Notes: generated by a model not told the origin, from the letters alone. DNA of 40,061 nt from DAIOHQ01 sp036744635 (GCA_036744635.1 DAIOHQ010000010.1:1-40061), one strand, 5' to 3'. Numbered from the stretch's first letter, positions 1-8,275 are shown. Numbers and translations are program-made.

Positions 1-40
1 CATTTCGGCGGGTATTGTATTTTCGCCAACGCGGTTCGTC

Positions 41-72
41 CAGCAGAGAAGGTTGTTGCTCGGAGCGGTGTG
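41..72. repeat. 32-bp direct repeat, copy 1
   Basis: This 32-bp block recurs at 712-743 with a single T/C difference. It lies 153 bp before the ATG of the small membrane-protein gene at 226. A short palindrome, GCTCGGAGC, sits inside it. The flanks of the two copies are not alike, so the repeat boundaries are fairly sharp. Function is unknown. Confidence 0.8.
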
Positions 73-225
73 AGGACGGCCCGTCGGAGGGTGGCGGCTC
101 AGGGGGGGGTTGTCCGCCTGACTTGCGGATTGGGATTGGTCGCGGGTGTGGACATCAATGATGCCCCTTATTCGCGCCCGCGCTTGAGATGGCGAAGACT
201 GTATCCAGACTCCGCTGGGCGCATT

Positions 226-585
226 ATGATCGCTCTTGTGGATCTTCGCCCTCCGCATCCCTTGGACTACTCGAACCGGCCCCCTCCCCAACCTCCGCGT
301 CACTCGAAAAAGCCGCTGATCGTATTCGTCGGCTGGTGGCTCGCCATTAGTCCCTTCCTGGCGGCGCTCCTGTTCGGCCTGTTCATCACCTTGTCAAACC
401 TTATTTCCCCCGGCACGACTTACAGTCTGCCGGGCGACAGCTCGCTCACGCCGCACAGCGAGGGCTTTGGGATGGAATGCGTGAAGCTGATCGTGTGCGT
501 GATTTTGATCCTATTGTTCTCGACAATCCTGTGGCGTGGGTGCAGGCAAGCCAGGCGACATAGACGCGTCTATAGAGAAGGATAG
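226..585 (+). CDS. small hypothetical two-TM membrane protein
   Basis: This is a 119-residue protein of unknown function. After a proline-rich N-terminus (about residues 9-30) there are two hydrophobic segments, roughly residues 30-55 and 85-105, with a Gly/Ser/Pro-rich loop between them and a basic Arg-rich C-terminal tail. That pattern suggests an inner-membrane protein with both ends in the cytoplasm. The reading frame stays open upstream to 70, but the upstream part is Arg-rich and unremarkable, so I chose the internal ATG at 226. No catalytic motif is visible. A copy of a 32-bp repeat lies upstream, and the next gene has the same repeat before it, so the two may be accessory genes acquired in the same way. 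The membrane prediction is fairly safe; the reality and start of the gene are less so. Confidence 0.5.
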   Translation: MIALVDLRPPHPLDYSNRPPPQPPRHSKKPLIVFVGWWLAISPFLAALLFGLFITLSNLISPGTTYSLPGDSSLTPHSEGFGMECVKLIVCVILILLFSTILWRGCRQARRHRRVYREG

Positions 586-711
586 GCACGATCGCTGCCA
601 ATGGAGGGCAGATATGCGGAGTCGATAAGGGCCCATTGGTTCCGCCTCTCCCTCCTGCAACCTCCCTCTCCACCTCCCTTTCCCCCTCCGGCCGCGCGCA
701 GGCATTGCGCC

Positions 712-743
712 CAGCAGAGAAGGTTGTCGCTCGGAGCGGTGTG
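712..743. repeat. 32-bp direct repeat, copy 2
   Basis: Second copy of the block at 41-72, with 31 of 32 bases identical. It ends 73 bp before the ATG of the GIY-YIG-like gene at 817. The central CGCTCGGAGCG can form a 5-bp stem. Confidence 0.8.
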
Positions 744-816
744 TTGGACGCAGAAAAGGGGCCATGATCCTTTTGGCCCCGTCGGCTGGAGGTCTCCTGT
801 GCTCGACGCGTACAGC

Positions 817-1308
817 ATGAAGTTTGACGGCCACCTCCTGCGGCGGGGCTTCTGGCTTTACATCTGGCGTGTAACCGCGACAGCGTCAGACCACGTGTAC
901 GTCGGACGCACAGGCGACAGCTCCTCTCCGCACGCTTCGTCCCCCTTCAAGCGGATCGGACAGCATTTGGATCCGAGCCCAAACGCGAAGGGAAACGCGC
1001 TCGGAAAGCAACTGCGGCGCGCCGGCGTGACCTGCGAGGACTGCGTTTTTGAAATGATCGCCGTTGGTCCCATCTTCGACGAGCAGGAGACGTTCGAGCA
1101 GCACAGGCCGTATAGAGATCAGACCGCCGACTTGGAACGTGCCGTTGCGGATTGGCTGCGAGAGCGAGGGTATAAGGTGCTTGGGACGCACTCGCCACCG
1201 GGTTCGCCCGATCAGGGTCTGCTAAAGCAGGTAATAGACCACATTGAGGCGAAGTTTCCGCCCGCAAAGAATGCGGCTGTTGCCACGGCGGCACTTCCCG
1301 CCGACTAA
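817..1308 (+). CDS. GIY-YIG-like nuclease domain protein
   Basis: The predicted protein has 163 residues. Its N-terminal half resembles a GIY-YIG endonuclease fold: a first strand WLYIWRV at residues 13-19 is followed by VYVGRTG at 27-33, the positions of the two short signature strands, and then by an Arg-containing helix (FKRIGQHL). The classic first triplet is degenerate (LYI rather than GIY), so catalytic activity is not assured. The C-terminal half, with an Asp/Glu-rich helix and a Lys/Ala-rich tail, was not recognised. The frame is open back to 601, but that upstream part is a low-complexity Pro/Arg run, so I took the ATG at 817. GIY-YIG proteins cut DNA in repair, mobile introns or restriction. 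The nearby direct repeats suggest an accessory gene. Alternative: a stand-alone domain protein with no nuclease role. Confidence 0.55.
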   Translation: MKFDGHLLRRGFWLYIWRVTATASDHVYVGRTGDSSSPHASSPFKRIGQHLDPSPNAKGNALGKQLRRAGVTCEDCVFEMIAVGPIFDEQETFEQHRPYRDQTADLERAVADWLRERGYKVLGTHSPPGSPDQGLLKQVIDHIEAKFPPAKNAAVATAALPAD

Positions 1309-1435
1309 CCACCCGCTGCAGTGGACCGGGGCCGCCGGGCGGTCGTGGTAATTCGTGAGTCGGTGGGGGGGCGACAGGGTAAAGGAGCCATTTCCTCAAA
1401 TCCTCCAACTCCGGCCAAATCGTCGAAAATTTCTC

Positions 1436-1464
1436 TTGACATTCTTTGAACAAAACCCTAACAT
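1436..1464 (+). promoter_or_regulatory. sigma70-like promoter
   Basis: A perfect -35 box TTGACA (1436-1441) is followed after exactly 17 bp by TAACAT (1459-1464), which matches the -10 consensus at 4 of 6 positions. It points right, but the first gene rightward on the plus strand is about 9.7 kb away. It may drive a small RNA or be left over from a deleted gene. Confidence 0.5.
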
Positions 1465-1612
1465 ACCTCCAGCATCAACATCCTCGGCCATCCAAACCAA
1501 AGGGGGTTTCCCAATGCCGCTGCCGACATCCCGAGTTTCCCGAGTTCGTCTCATCCCGCCCCCTCCGCGCTCCCCATTCTGCACTTTGCACCATGCACTC
1601 TGCACTTTCTCA

Positions 1613-1719
1613 ATGTCCCACTCCCCCAAAAATGTCCCACAGACCACATTCTTCACAACTGACTACGGACAAAGGACTAATGACGACAAAATGTCCCACA
1701 ATGTCGCAAAATGTCCCAC
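1613..1719. repeat. ATGTCCCAC short repeat cluster
   Basis: The 9-mer ATGTCCCAC occurs at 1613, 1632, 1691 and 1711, with a variant ATGTCGCAA at 1701. Spacing is irregular (19, 59 and 20 bp). It is non-coding low-complexity sequence with no assigned function. Confidence 0.7.
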
Positions 1720-1818
1720 ATCTCAAATTCGCTTTACAGCCGGTCCTGGGCCGCGGAACAGTTCCATCTTTTTCCAGAGGAGGGAAAGATCATGCTTCCT
1801 TGTTTGCCACAGCCCGCC

Positions 1819-1946
1819 TCACTCCGCCAGCAGCTCTTCAAAGCGGCCATGCAGCAGCTCCAGCAGAATCGGCCCAAAGCGCTCGGCCTGCTTTAACGTG
1901 GCCGGCGCCGCCGGGCTTGAGCAGGCGGGCGCTCATCATGGGCGTG
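1819..1946 (-). pseudogene. chimeric gene debris including a 42-bp RND-pump fragment
   Basis: Positions 1905-1946 match 3662-3703, inside the RND pump gene, at 41 of 42 bases. On the minus strand they encode the same MMSARLLKPGGAG stretch. Immediately after it the frame shifts into an unrelated short open tail (about KQAERFGPILLELLHGRF) ending at a TGA at 1819-1821. The piece is too short to be a gene. It could be a remnant of a second RND gene or a local duplication fused to the tail of another gene. Confidence 0.4.
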
Positions 1947-1965
1947 CAAATCCCAAGATATTTTC

Positions 1966-4900
1966 TCAGGCCTCGACGTGAACGGGATGGGGCGCGTGTT
2001 CCATCGGCACATGAGACTTGACCCGGCGGAGTTGGCGGATGTCGTCGAAGAGGGAATAGGCGACGGGGGTGACCAGGAGGGTGAGGAGCAGGGAGAGGGT
2101 TTGGCCGCCGATGACGACGATGGCGACGGCGCGGCGTTCTTCGGCGCCGGGGCCGGCGCCCAGGGCAAGCGGCAACATCCCGGCAACGAGGGCAAGGGTG
2201 GTCATGAGAATGGGGCGGAGGCGGTCACGGTTGGCCTGAATGATGGCCTCGTAGCGCGGCAGGCTATTCGGGGGGGCGCGGAGGTGGTTCATGTGGTCGA
2301 TCTGCAGGATGGCGTTTTTCTTGACCACGCCGAAGAGCACGAGGATGCCGAGGGCGGAGTAGAGGTTGAGCGTGCCGCCGGTGAGGTAGAGCGAGAGCAG
2401 GGCGAAGGGGATGCTGAGGGGCAGGGACAGTAGAATGGTGAGGGGATGAATGAGGCTTTCGTATTGGGAGGCGAGGATCATGTACATGAAGATGATCGAG
2501 AGGAGAAAGGCCCAGAGGAATTCGGAGAAGGTGCGCTCGAGCTCGCGGCCGCGGCCGGAAATGGCGGTGGTGTAGGCGGGGGGGAGGTTGAGATCGAGGG
2601 CGGCCTGGCGGAGGGCCTCGATGCGGTCGGCCATGGCATAGCCGGGGGCGATGCCGGCGCGGAGGTTGGCGGAGCGCTGGCGGTCGAGGCGATCGATGCG
2701 GGCGGCGGTGGTGGCCGGGGTGATGGTGGCGAGGTTGGAGAGCTGGACGATGTCGCCGTTCTTGCGGGGGAGGAAGAGGCGATTGATGGTCTGCGGATCG
2801 TTGCGGTCGCCTTCGGAGAGGCGCAGGCGGACGTCGTAGTCTTCATTCAGGACAGGATCGCGATAGCGGGAGGCTCGGGTGTCGCCGCCGACCATCAGGC
2901 GCAGGGCGGCGCCGATGTCCTGGGAGCTGACGCCGAGATCGCCGGCACGTTCGCGGTCGATGTTGACGCGGAGCTCGGGCTTCTGCAGCTTGAGGGTGGT
3001 GTCGGCGTCGACGATGCCGCCGAGTTCGATGGATTTCTGGCGGAGCTGTTCGGCGTAGTCGGCGATCTTGTCGAGCTCGGGGCCGCGGATGACGAAGTCG
3101 ATGTCGAAGTTGCCGCCGCCGATGTTGAAGGAGGGGAAGCCGCGGACGTTGGTGCGCAGCTCGCGGTATTTTGCGAGGCGTTTGCGCATGTCGACCATCA
3201 CATCGCGCTGGGAAAAGTTGTCCTTCAAAGATTCGCCGGGATGGCCGGCGAGCAGGTCCTTGAGGAAGCGCTCGGGGGAGAAGACGCGGGTCTCGATCGG
3301 GGCGATGCGCACGTAGATGCCGCCGGTGTTGACCTGGCCGAGGAATCCGCCGCCGACGGTGGTGAGCATGGTCTGCACGCCGCGGACCTGTTTCAGATCC
3401 TGCTCGATGGTCTGCATGATCTTGTCCATGGCGGCGAGGCTGGTGGAATCCGCCGCGGTGACGTTGACGGAAAATTCGGATTCATCGACATCGCTGGGGA
3501 CGTATTCCTGGCGGACGGATTTGTAGAGGGGCACCGCTGAGGCGATGACCAGCAGGGCGATGATGGCGATGACCGGGCGAAGGTGCATCGACCGCTCCAG
3601 CATCCAGGTGTAGCTGCGGTCGATGAAGCGGTAGAAGCCGCCACGGGATTTGGCGTGTCCCGCGCCGCCGGGCTTGAGCAAGCGGGCGCTCATCATGGGC
3701 GTGAGGGTGAAGGAGACCAGCAGGCTGACCATGACCGAGACGGCGGCGGTGATTCCGAACTGGTAGAGGAATCGGCCGGAAACGCTGGACATGAACGAGA
3801 CGGGGATGAAGATGACGACGAGGCTGAGGGTGGTGGCCAGGACGGCCAGGGCAATTTCGCCGGTGGCGGCGCGGGCGGCCTCCATGGGGTGCATTTTCTT
3901 TTCTTCGACGAAGCGGAAGATGTTTTCCAGCACGACGATGGCGTCGTCGATGACGATGCCGACCATCAGCACCAAAGCGAGCATGGTGACGCTGTTGAGG
4001 GTGAAGTGCAGGAGCCACATCATGCCGAAGGTGGAGATGACCGAGGCGGGGATGGCGATGCCGGCGATGAGGGTGCTGCGCCAACTGCGCATGAAGGCCA
4101 GGACGACCAGGCAGGCCAGCATGCTGCCGAGCACCAGGTGCAGGTTGATCTCGTGCAGGGCGGCGTAGATGTAGTTGGACTGGTCGCGGATGATTTCGAG
4201 CTTGACGTCGGCGGGGAGCTCGCCGGCGATGCGCTGGAGGTTTTGCTTGGCGGCCTCGATGACGGCGACGGTGTTGGCGCCGCTCTGGCGGCGGATCTCC
4301 AGCGATACGGTGGGGACGCCGTTGAGGCGGGCGGTGGAGCGGGCTTCGGCGATGCCATCTTCGGCGCGGCCGATGTCGCGGATGCGGATCGGCACGCCGT
4401 TGATGCGGGTGATGATCAGGTCGTTGAATTTTTTGGGATCGACGATGCGCCCCATGGTGCGGAGGTTGGATTCTTCAGAGGTGCCGGTGACGTTGCCGCC
4501 GGGAACGTCGGCATTCTGCTGGACGACGGCGTCGCGGACTACGGTGATGGGCATCTGGTAGGCGGCGAGCTTGCGCGAGTCGATCCAGAGGTTGATGGTG
4601 CGGGAGTAACCGCCGACGATGCGCACTTCGCCGACGCCGCTGGAGCGCTCGAGCTGTTCCTTGACGATCTTGTCGGCCATCTCGGTCAGCTCGCGGAGGG
4701 GGCGGTTGGCGGAGAGGGCGAGGGTAAGGATGGGGGTGTCGTCATTGTCGGTCTTGGAGATGACCGGGGGATCGGCGCCGGCGAGCTGGAGGTCGCGGAT
4801 CACGGTGGCGACGCGGTCGCGCACATCCTGGGCGGCGACGTCGATGTTGCGGTTGAGGTTGAAGGTGACGATGAGGACGGAGCTGCCCTGGCCGGAAATC

Positions 4901-5148
4901 GAGCGCAGCTCGCTGATGCCCTCGATGGTGTTGACGGCCTCTTCGAGGCGCTGGGAAACTTCGCTTTCGACCTCCTCGGGGGCGGCGCCTTGCAGCGTGG
5001 TGCGGACGGTGACGGTGGGCAGATCGACAGAGGGAAGCCGATCGACGCCGAGGCGGAAATAGCTGGCCGTGCCCACCACCACCAGCGCAAGGATGACCAT
5101 CGCCGCGAAAACCGGCCGCCGGATACAGATTTCCGCGAGCTTTGGCAT
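1966..5148 (-). CDS. RND family efflux pump permease (HAE1/AcrB-like)
   Basis: At 1060 residues this is a full-length hydrophobe/amphiphile efflux permease of the inner membrane, which exports substrates in exchange for protons. The N-terminus (MPKLAEICIRRPVFAAMVILAL) is typical of the first helix. The proton-relay pair is visible as D401-D402 in GIVIDDAIVV, and the relay lysine as K944 in VVKKNAI, as in AcrB. The two large periplasmic loops and two halves of six helices are in the usual order. No periplasmic adaptor (membrane fusion protein) gene lies next to it, which is unusual for this family. Upstream on the same strand, 70 bp away, is a TonB-like gene preceded by an outer-membrane-barrel-like gene, so the three may be one operon. 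The adaptor may be encoded elsewhere. A 42-bp piece of this gene is duplicated just downstream. Confidence 0.93.
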   Translation of the reverse strand: MPKLAEICIRRPVFAAMVILALVVVGTASYFRLGVDRLPSVDLPTVTVRTTLQGAAPEEVESEVSQRLEEAVNTIEGISELRSISGQGSSVLIVTFNLNRNIDVAAQDVRDRVATVIRDLQLAGADPPVISKTDNDDTPILTLALSANRPLRELTEMADKIVKEQLERSSGVGEVRIVGGYSRTINLWIDSRKLAAYQMPITVVRDAVVQQNADVPGGNVTGTSEESNLRTMGRIVDPKKFNDLIITRINGVPIRIRDIGRAEDGIAEARSTARLNGVPTVSLEIRRQSGANTVAVIEAAKQNLQRIAGELPADVKLEIIRDQSNYIYAALHEINLHLVLGSMLACLVVLAFMRSWRSTLIAGIAIPASVISTFGMMWLLHFTLNSVTMLALVLMVGIVIDDAIVVLENIFRFVEEKKMHPMEAARAATGEIALAVLATTLSLVVIFIPVSFMSSVSGRFLYQFGITAAVSVMVSLLVSFTLTPMMSARLLKPGGAGHAKSRGGFYRFIDRSYTWMLERSMHLRPVIAIIALLVIASAVPLYKSVRQEYVPSDVDESEFSVNVTAADSTSLAAMDKIMQTIEQDLKQVRGVQTMLTTVGGGFLGQVNTGGIYVRIAPIETRVFSPERFLKDLLAGHPGESLKDNFSQRDVMVDMRKRLAKYRELRTNVRGFPSFNIGGGNFDIDFVIRGPELDKIADYAEQLRQKSIELGGIVDADTTLKLQKPELRVNIDRERAGDLGVSSQDIGAALRLMVGGDTRASRYRDPVLNEDYDVRLRLSEGDRNDPQTINRLFLPRKNGDIVQLSNLATITPATTAARIDRLDRQRSANLRAGIAPGYAMADRIEALRQAALDLNLPPAYTTAISGRGRELERTFSEFLWAFLLSIIFMYMILASQYESLIHPLTILLSLPLSIPFALLSLYLTGGTLNLYSALGILVLFGVVKKNAILQIDHMNHLRAPPNSLPRYEAIIQANRDRLRPILMTTLALVAGMLPLALGAGPGAEERRAVAIVVIGGQTLSLLLTLLVTPVAYSLFDDIRQLRRVKSHVPMEHAPHPVHVEA

Positions 5149-5218
5149 GAAGCCTGATTGCCTTTGATTGAACCCTTACATCCGCAAGCTTGTCTTGCCC
5201 AATGATAGTATCGCGGGG

Positions 5219-6049
5219 CTAGGGTTCCAATACGAAGCGGACCGGTTGATCGACTTCGCATTCCCCTGAGCGTCCATCCAGGGTCATCGGGTTAAAGTGC
5301 CAGTGGCGCACGGCCTGCACGGCCGCTTGATCCAGCACGTCATGGCCGGAGGATGTTTTGATCAGCACCTCTCCAACGCTGCCGTCAGGGAGGACACGGA
5401 CGTTGAGAATGGCCGTCCCTTCCCAGTGGTTTCGCAACGCTTCAGCCGGATAACGGGGCGGCTTGTTGCCGGATCGAGGAGTTGGAAGGCCGCCACCCTG
5501 TCCTGCGCCGGGGCTGCGAGATTCCGGACCGATAACGCCGAGGGTCTTTATCCCTGGAGAAGCATCGGCTGCGGTGTTGTTCAAATAAGCCGGCGCGGGT
5601 TGCAAGTCCGTCGTCGGGGTTGCCGATGCCGCGAGCGCCGGCCGGCGCATTGGCGAGGGAGGATTCGTCTGACCGGACGGAGGAACGCCGATCCATTGCG
5701 GAACCCCTTCCGTCTGGCTCGGCAGCACGGGGCGGGACGTCCATTTCTTAGGCGCGTTCTGCACCGCTGGCGATTCCACAGCTATATCCGCTTCCACAGG
5801 GGTAGGCCGATCCGAGGATATGGGCGCCTGCAGCGATTCTAAACGGACTGCCCGGGAAACCTCTCGGCCGGCATTTCCGGCAAATTCAGTTTCCGCCCAT
5901 CCGCTTCCCGTTCCCCCTTCCACCTCAATTCGGGGAAGCACCAGCAGCTGGCCTTGCCACAACAAGAGTGCCAGCGCACCTCCGTGCGCCATCAGCGCCA
6001 GCAGGAACGAACCGGCGAAGGTGCGGTCAATGTTGCGTCTAAAACTCAT
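5219..6049 (-). CDS. TonB family protein
   Basis: This 276-residue protein has the TonB layout: a short basic N-terminus, one membrane segment (about residues 11-32, AGSFLLALMAHGGALALLLW), a long Pro/Ser-rich periplasmic linker, and a C-terminal domain of about 80 residues starting at PPRYPAEALRNHWEG and containing LNVRVLPDGSVGEV and VRHWHFNP. TonB proteins couple the inner-membrane proton gradient, through ExbB/ExbD, to outer-membrane transporters. No exbB or exbD is in the window. The start at 6049 was chosen because it gives the membrane anchor directly and overlaps the upstream gene's stop by 11 bp, suggesting translational coupling. An in-frame extension to 6247 would run through the neighbour's coding sequence. 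Alternative: a periplasmic bridging protein not linked to uptake. Confidence 0.85.
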   Translation of the reverse strand: MSFRRNIDRTFAGSFLLALMAHGGALALLLWQGQLLVLPRIEVEGGTGSGWAETEFAGNAGREVSRAVRLESLQAPISSDRPTPVEADIAVESPAVQNAPKKWTSRPVLPSQTEGVPQWIGVPPSGQTNPPSPMRRPALAASATPTTDLQPAPAYLNNTAADASPGIKTLGVIGPESRSPGAGQGGGLPTPRSGNKPPRYPAEALRNHWEGTAILNVRVLPDGSVGEVLIKTSSGHDVLDQAAVQAVRHWHFNPMTLDGRSGECEVDQPVRFVLEP

Positions 6050-7028
6050 AGGAAAAATTAAACAACAGCTTGGCCGCCGGTGATTCTCCGGTGACGCCAA
6101 TAAGCGGCGCCACATCGAGATGAATGCGCGGCGTCGGCCGATACTGCACACTGGGGCCGATGAACGTCTCATCGCGATAAGTGCCGCGGTCGCCCTTGAC
6201 GTCAAATAGAGAAAATTGCGCTTCAAGGCCGACCGAAAGTTTTTCATCGATCACCGTATAGCTGATGCCGCCGGTCCAGCCGTACTCATATTCCCGGTCG
6301 CCGCCGACTTCGGCCTCGAACAGAATGTTCTGACCCCAATGCCAGCCCGGCGCGAGCTCGCCGGCCAGCAGCAGCTTCATTTCCACCTTGTCGGCCGCCT
6401 GATCGCGGTTGGCATATTCCAGATACAACGTGGGATTCCCCCATATCTTTCCCCAGTCGGCGAAGGCGTAGCGCAGTTCGATTTGGTTGTCGAAGAAATT
6501 CTCGTTGTTGTCCTCCGACCGGACAATGCCGTACAGATCAAGCTGGAAGCGGTAAGGCAGGCCGATCTCCGCTTCAAACAGATGCTGGATTTCGGTTGGG
6601 CCGCGCCGCGGGATGTCCGCTCGGGTCCAGTATTCAAAGGTAAATGAATTTTCCGGCACGACATAAGTGCGGACGCCGGGGAAACGTCGATCGACCGTCC
6701 AGCGCGGCTGGGAATATCCGCCGACGCGGTCTTCCTCGCGCAGGGCGCCCGGCTGTTCACCGACAACCGTAACGGCGGGCAGCTCGAAGGGGGCGGGATG
6801 CTTGTTGGCCGGCTGCGAGGCAGCCTCGCGGGTCTCTCGACCCTGTTCCGCCGGGTTGATCGTCGGCATATTATCGAGCGTCAAAATGTGCTCGGCCGGC
6901 ACCACTGCTGATGGCGCGCCTTCCGTCGGAGCATCAGCGCCGTACGAAGCCTGGGCAACATCAATCGTCCAAAGTCCCAGCATCAGCACCAAAACCATCT
7001 TGCTTTTGCCGCGTGCGAAACAAGCCAT
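6039..7028 (-). CDS. predicted outer-membrane beta-barrel protein with TonB-box-like segment
   Basis: The 329-residue product has a signal peptide (hydrophobic core about residues 11-28, likely cleaved near AQAS) and a C-terminal half of alternating hydrophobic strands ending in NFSYEF, with the terminal aromatic residue typical of outer-membrane barrels. Between signal and barrel, residues 81-91 read FELPAVTVVGE, which resembles the TonB box of TonB-dependent receptors. However, no plug domain follows, and the barrel is far shorter than the 22-strand receptor barrel. Its stop overlaps the start of the TonB-like gene, so the two proteins are probably made together. Function could be a channel or a small TonB-responsive porin. 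The outer-membrane location is reasonably supported; the TonB interaction is inference. Confidence 0.65.
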   Translation of the reverse strand: MACFARGKSKMVLVLMLGLWTIDVAQASYGADAPTEGAPSAVVPAEHILTLDNMPTINPAEQGRETREAASQPANKHPAPFELPAVTVVGEQPGALREEDRVGGYSQPRWTVDRRFPGVRTYVVPENSFTFEYWTRADIPRRGPTEIQHLFEAEIGLPYRFQLDLYGIVRSEDNNENFFDNQIELRYAFADWGKIWGNPTLYLEYANRDQAADKVEMKLLLAGELAPGWHWGQNILFEAEVGGDREYEYGWTGGISYTVIDEKLSVGLEAQFSLFDVKGDRGTYRDETFIGPSVQYRPTPRIHLDVAPLIGVTGESPAAKLLFNFSYEF

Positions 7029-7232
7029 CTGTTGTCTCCAAACCAGACCAATTTGGGATCGATGAACGCGTGCCGAACGGCATCGGTAAGAACCACGCCA
7101 CCTTCACCCGAGGCCGGCAAGACATATCATGCGGAGCAATAAATTTGGGAATCATGCAAGAAATGCACCCCTCTATTGCCCGCCAGCGGGTTTGCTGTCC
7201 GTCGCGGCAGCAACTTGCAAACCAAAATTCAA

Positions 7233-7262
7233 AACGCCCAGCGGGCACCCGAATCCAATATC
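7233..7262. repeat. intergenic repeat shared with the NRPS gene
   Basis: These 30 bp match 30530-30559, inside the NRPS gene, at 26 of 30 positions, sharing AACGCCCA and GGGCACCCGAAT. This copy is intergenic, between the stop of the PhyH gene at 7266 and the barrel gene at 7028. It is preceded by an A-rich stretch like the one before the NRPS copy. Confidence 0.6.
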
Positions 7263-7265
7263 CGA

Positions 7266-8144
7266 TCATTCTTCCCAGAGCATGGGGAAGCAGGCCGGGT
7301 CGGTGTAGTCGGGGAGGCCGCGCTCATCCTTGCGGGCGATCTCGTTGTTGAAATGCCAGAAGGGTTTGCCGCGCTTGTCGTTGAGCACGCGGTAACGGTT
7401 TTCGCAGGGCTGCATGTGGACGGCGAGGCTGCGGCGGGGGGTGTCGGTGAAGTTGGGCCCCGAGCCGTGGATGGTGAAGCAGTGGTGGAAGCTGACCTGG
7501 CCTTTTTTCAGCTCCAGCGGGATTTTCACCACCTTGTTGCCGGCGGTGTCGAACATCTTCTCGACGTTGTTGAGATCCGCGTTGGTGAAGTTGAACTTTT
7601 CAAAGTCGAGGTTGTTCGGCCATTTGTGCGAGCCATCCACCATCTGAATCGTGCCCATTTTTTCGGTGACATCATGGAAGGGAATCCAGGCGGTGATCAG
7701 GTCATCGCTGCTGGCCACCAGCCAGTAGGAACGGTCGGTGTGCCAGCCGATGTTGGCGGGTTTGCCGCCGGCCTGCTTGTCGGTGGGCTTGTAGAGAAGC
7801 TGGTCGTGCCAGAGGCGGTAACACTTTTTGTCCATCAGCCTTGCGGAGATGGCGCCGAGGATTGGATTCCTGGCCAGGGCCATCACCTCGTTGGATTCGA
7901 GGCAGGAGTAGTCGTTCTTGCGCAGCAGATTGACCTGCTCGGGCTTCCAGTTCCAGGGGACTTCCTTGCCGCCGGGAAGTTTGGCATCGCGCTGACCGTC
8001 GTGATAGCGATCCATGGCGGCGCTGGCGCCGTCGAGCTGCTCATCGCTCAAGATCTGTTTGGAGATGTAATAGCCGTGCTCCCAGAAAGATTTCACATCG
8101 TCATCGCTGGGAAGCAGCGCCTGCTGCTGCGCGGTGAGTTTCAT
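7266..8144 (-). CDS. phytanoyl-CoA dioxygenase (PhyH) family protein 1
   Basis: This 292-residue protein belongs to the Fe(II)/2-oxoglutarate-dependent PhyH family, which hydroxylates small molecules using O2 and 2-oxoglutarate. The metal-binding facial triad is visible: H135 and D137 in WHTDRSYW, and H226 in TIHGSGPN, with an Arg pair at 237-238 for 2-oxoglutarate. It is about half identical by eye to the protein encoded at 8276-9139 and shares its order of motifs, so the two are tandem paralogues. There is no signal peptide. A purine-rich GGAGA lies just before the ATG. The substrate is unknown; bacterial PhyH proteins act on varied sugars, lipids or secondary metabolites. A perfect palindrome separates it from its paralogue, so the two may not share a full transcript. 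Confidence 0.88.
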   Translation of the reverse strand: MKLTAQQQALLPSDDDVKSFWEHGYYISKQILSDEQLDGASAAMDRYHDGQRDAKLPGGKEVPWNWKPEQVNLLRKNDYSCLESNEVMALARNPILGAISARLMDKKCYRLWHDQLLYKPTDKQAGGKPANIGWHTDRSYWLVASSDDLITAWIPFHDVTEKMGTIQMVDGSHKWPNNLDFEKFNFTNADLNNVEKMFDTAGNKVVKIPLELKKGQVSFHHCFTIHGSGPNFTDTPRRSLAVHMQPCENRYRVLNDKRGKPFWHFNNEIARKDERGLPDYTDPACFPMLWEE

Positions 8145-8176
8145 TCAATTCTCCAAATCTGGACGGCTGAATTTTT

Positions 8177-8239
8177 GTAGCACGGGCGTCTCGCCCGTGG
8201 TTCGGAACTTCACGAACACGGGCGAGACGCCCGTGCTAC
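8177..8239. repeat. perfect 23-bp inverted repeat (nested hairpins)
   Basis: Arms at 8177-8199 and 8217-8239 are perfectly complementary across a 17-bp loop. Each arm is itself a hairpin (CACGGGCG-TCT-CGCCCGTG). It lies between the two PhyH paralogues and could act as a transcript-end or stability hairpin on the minus strand. Its sequence type (TAGCACGGGCGTCTCGCC...) looks like a dispersed repeat family. Confidence 0.9.
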
Positions 8240-8275
8240 GCGCTTTTTCAACGAGGGCGCACATCCAAAATCAGA

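Larger units (their letters stand above)
1309..1965. other. gene-free stretch with promoter, short repeats and gene debris
   Basis: No convincing gene lies here. It holds a promoter-like site at 1436-1464, a purine-rich run and ATG near 1514 leading into a low-quality reading frame, a GCACTTTGCA-type low-complexity run near 1578-1610, four ATGTCCCAC repeats, and a fragment similar to part of the adjacent RND pump gene near the end. It reads as a patchwork of decayed sequence. Confidence 0.5.

Noticed and set aside
41..750. Integron attC sites at the 32-bp repeats
   Set aside because: A GTTGGAC occurs at 743-749 but not at copy 1, and no matching RYYYAAC partner or integrase is visible.
947..1453. 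Minus-strand open frame over the GIY-YIG-like gene
   Set aside because: Arg/Pro-rich shadow frame with no motif; the plus-strand frame has the better protein pattern.
2446..3540. Another plus-strand open frame opposite the RND gene
   Set aside because: Same reason: antisense to the RND permease, with biased composition and no recognisable domain.
3583..5157. Long plus-strand open frame (about 524 codons) opposite the RND gene
   Set aside because: It is antisense to a full, motif-bearing RND permease. Its composition (Gly/Asp/Ala/Glu/Val-rich, low complexity) is what GC-rich antisense frames give.
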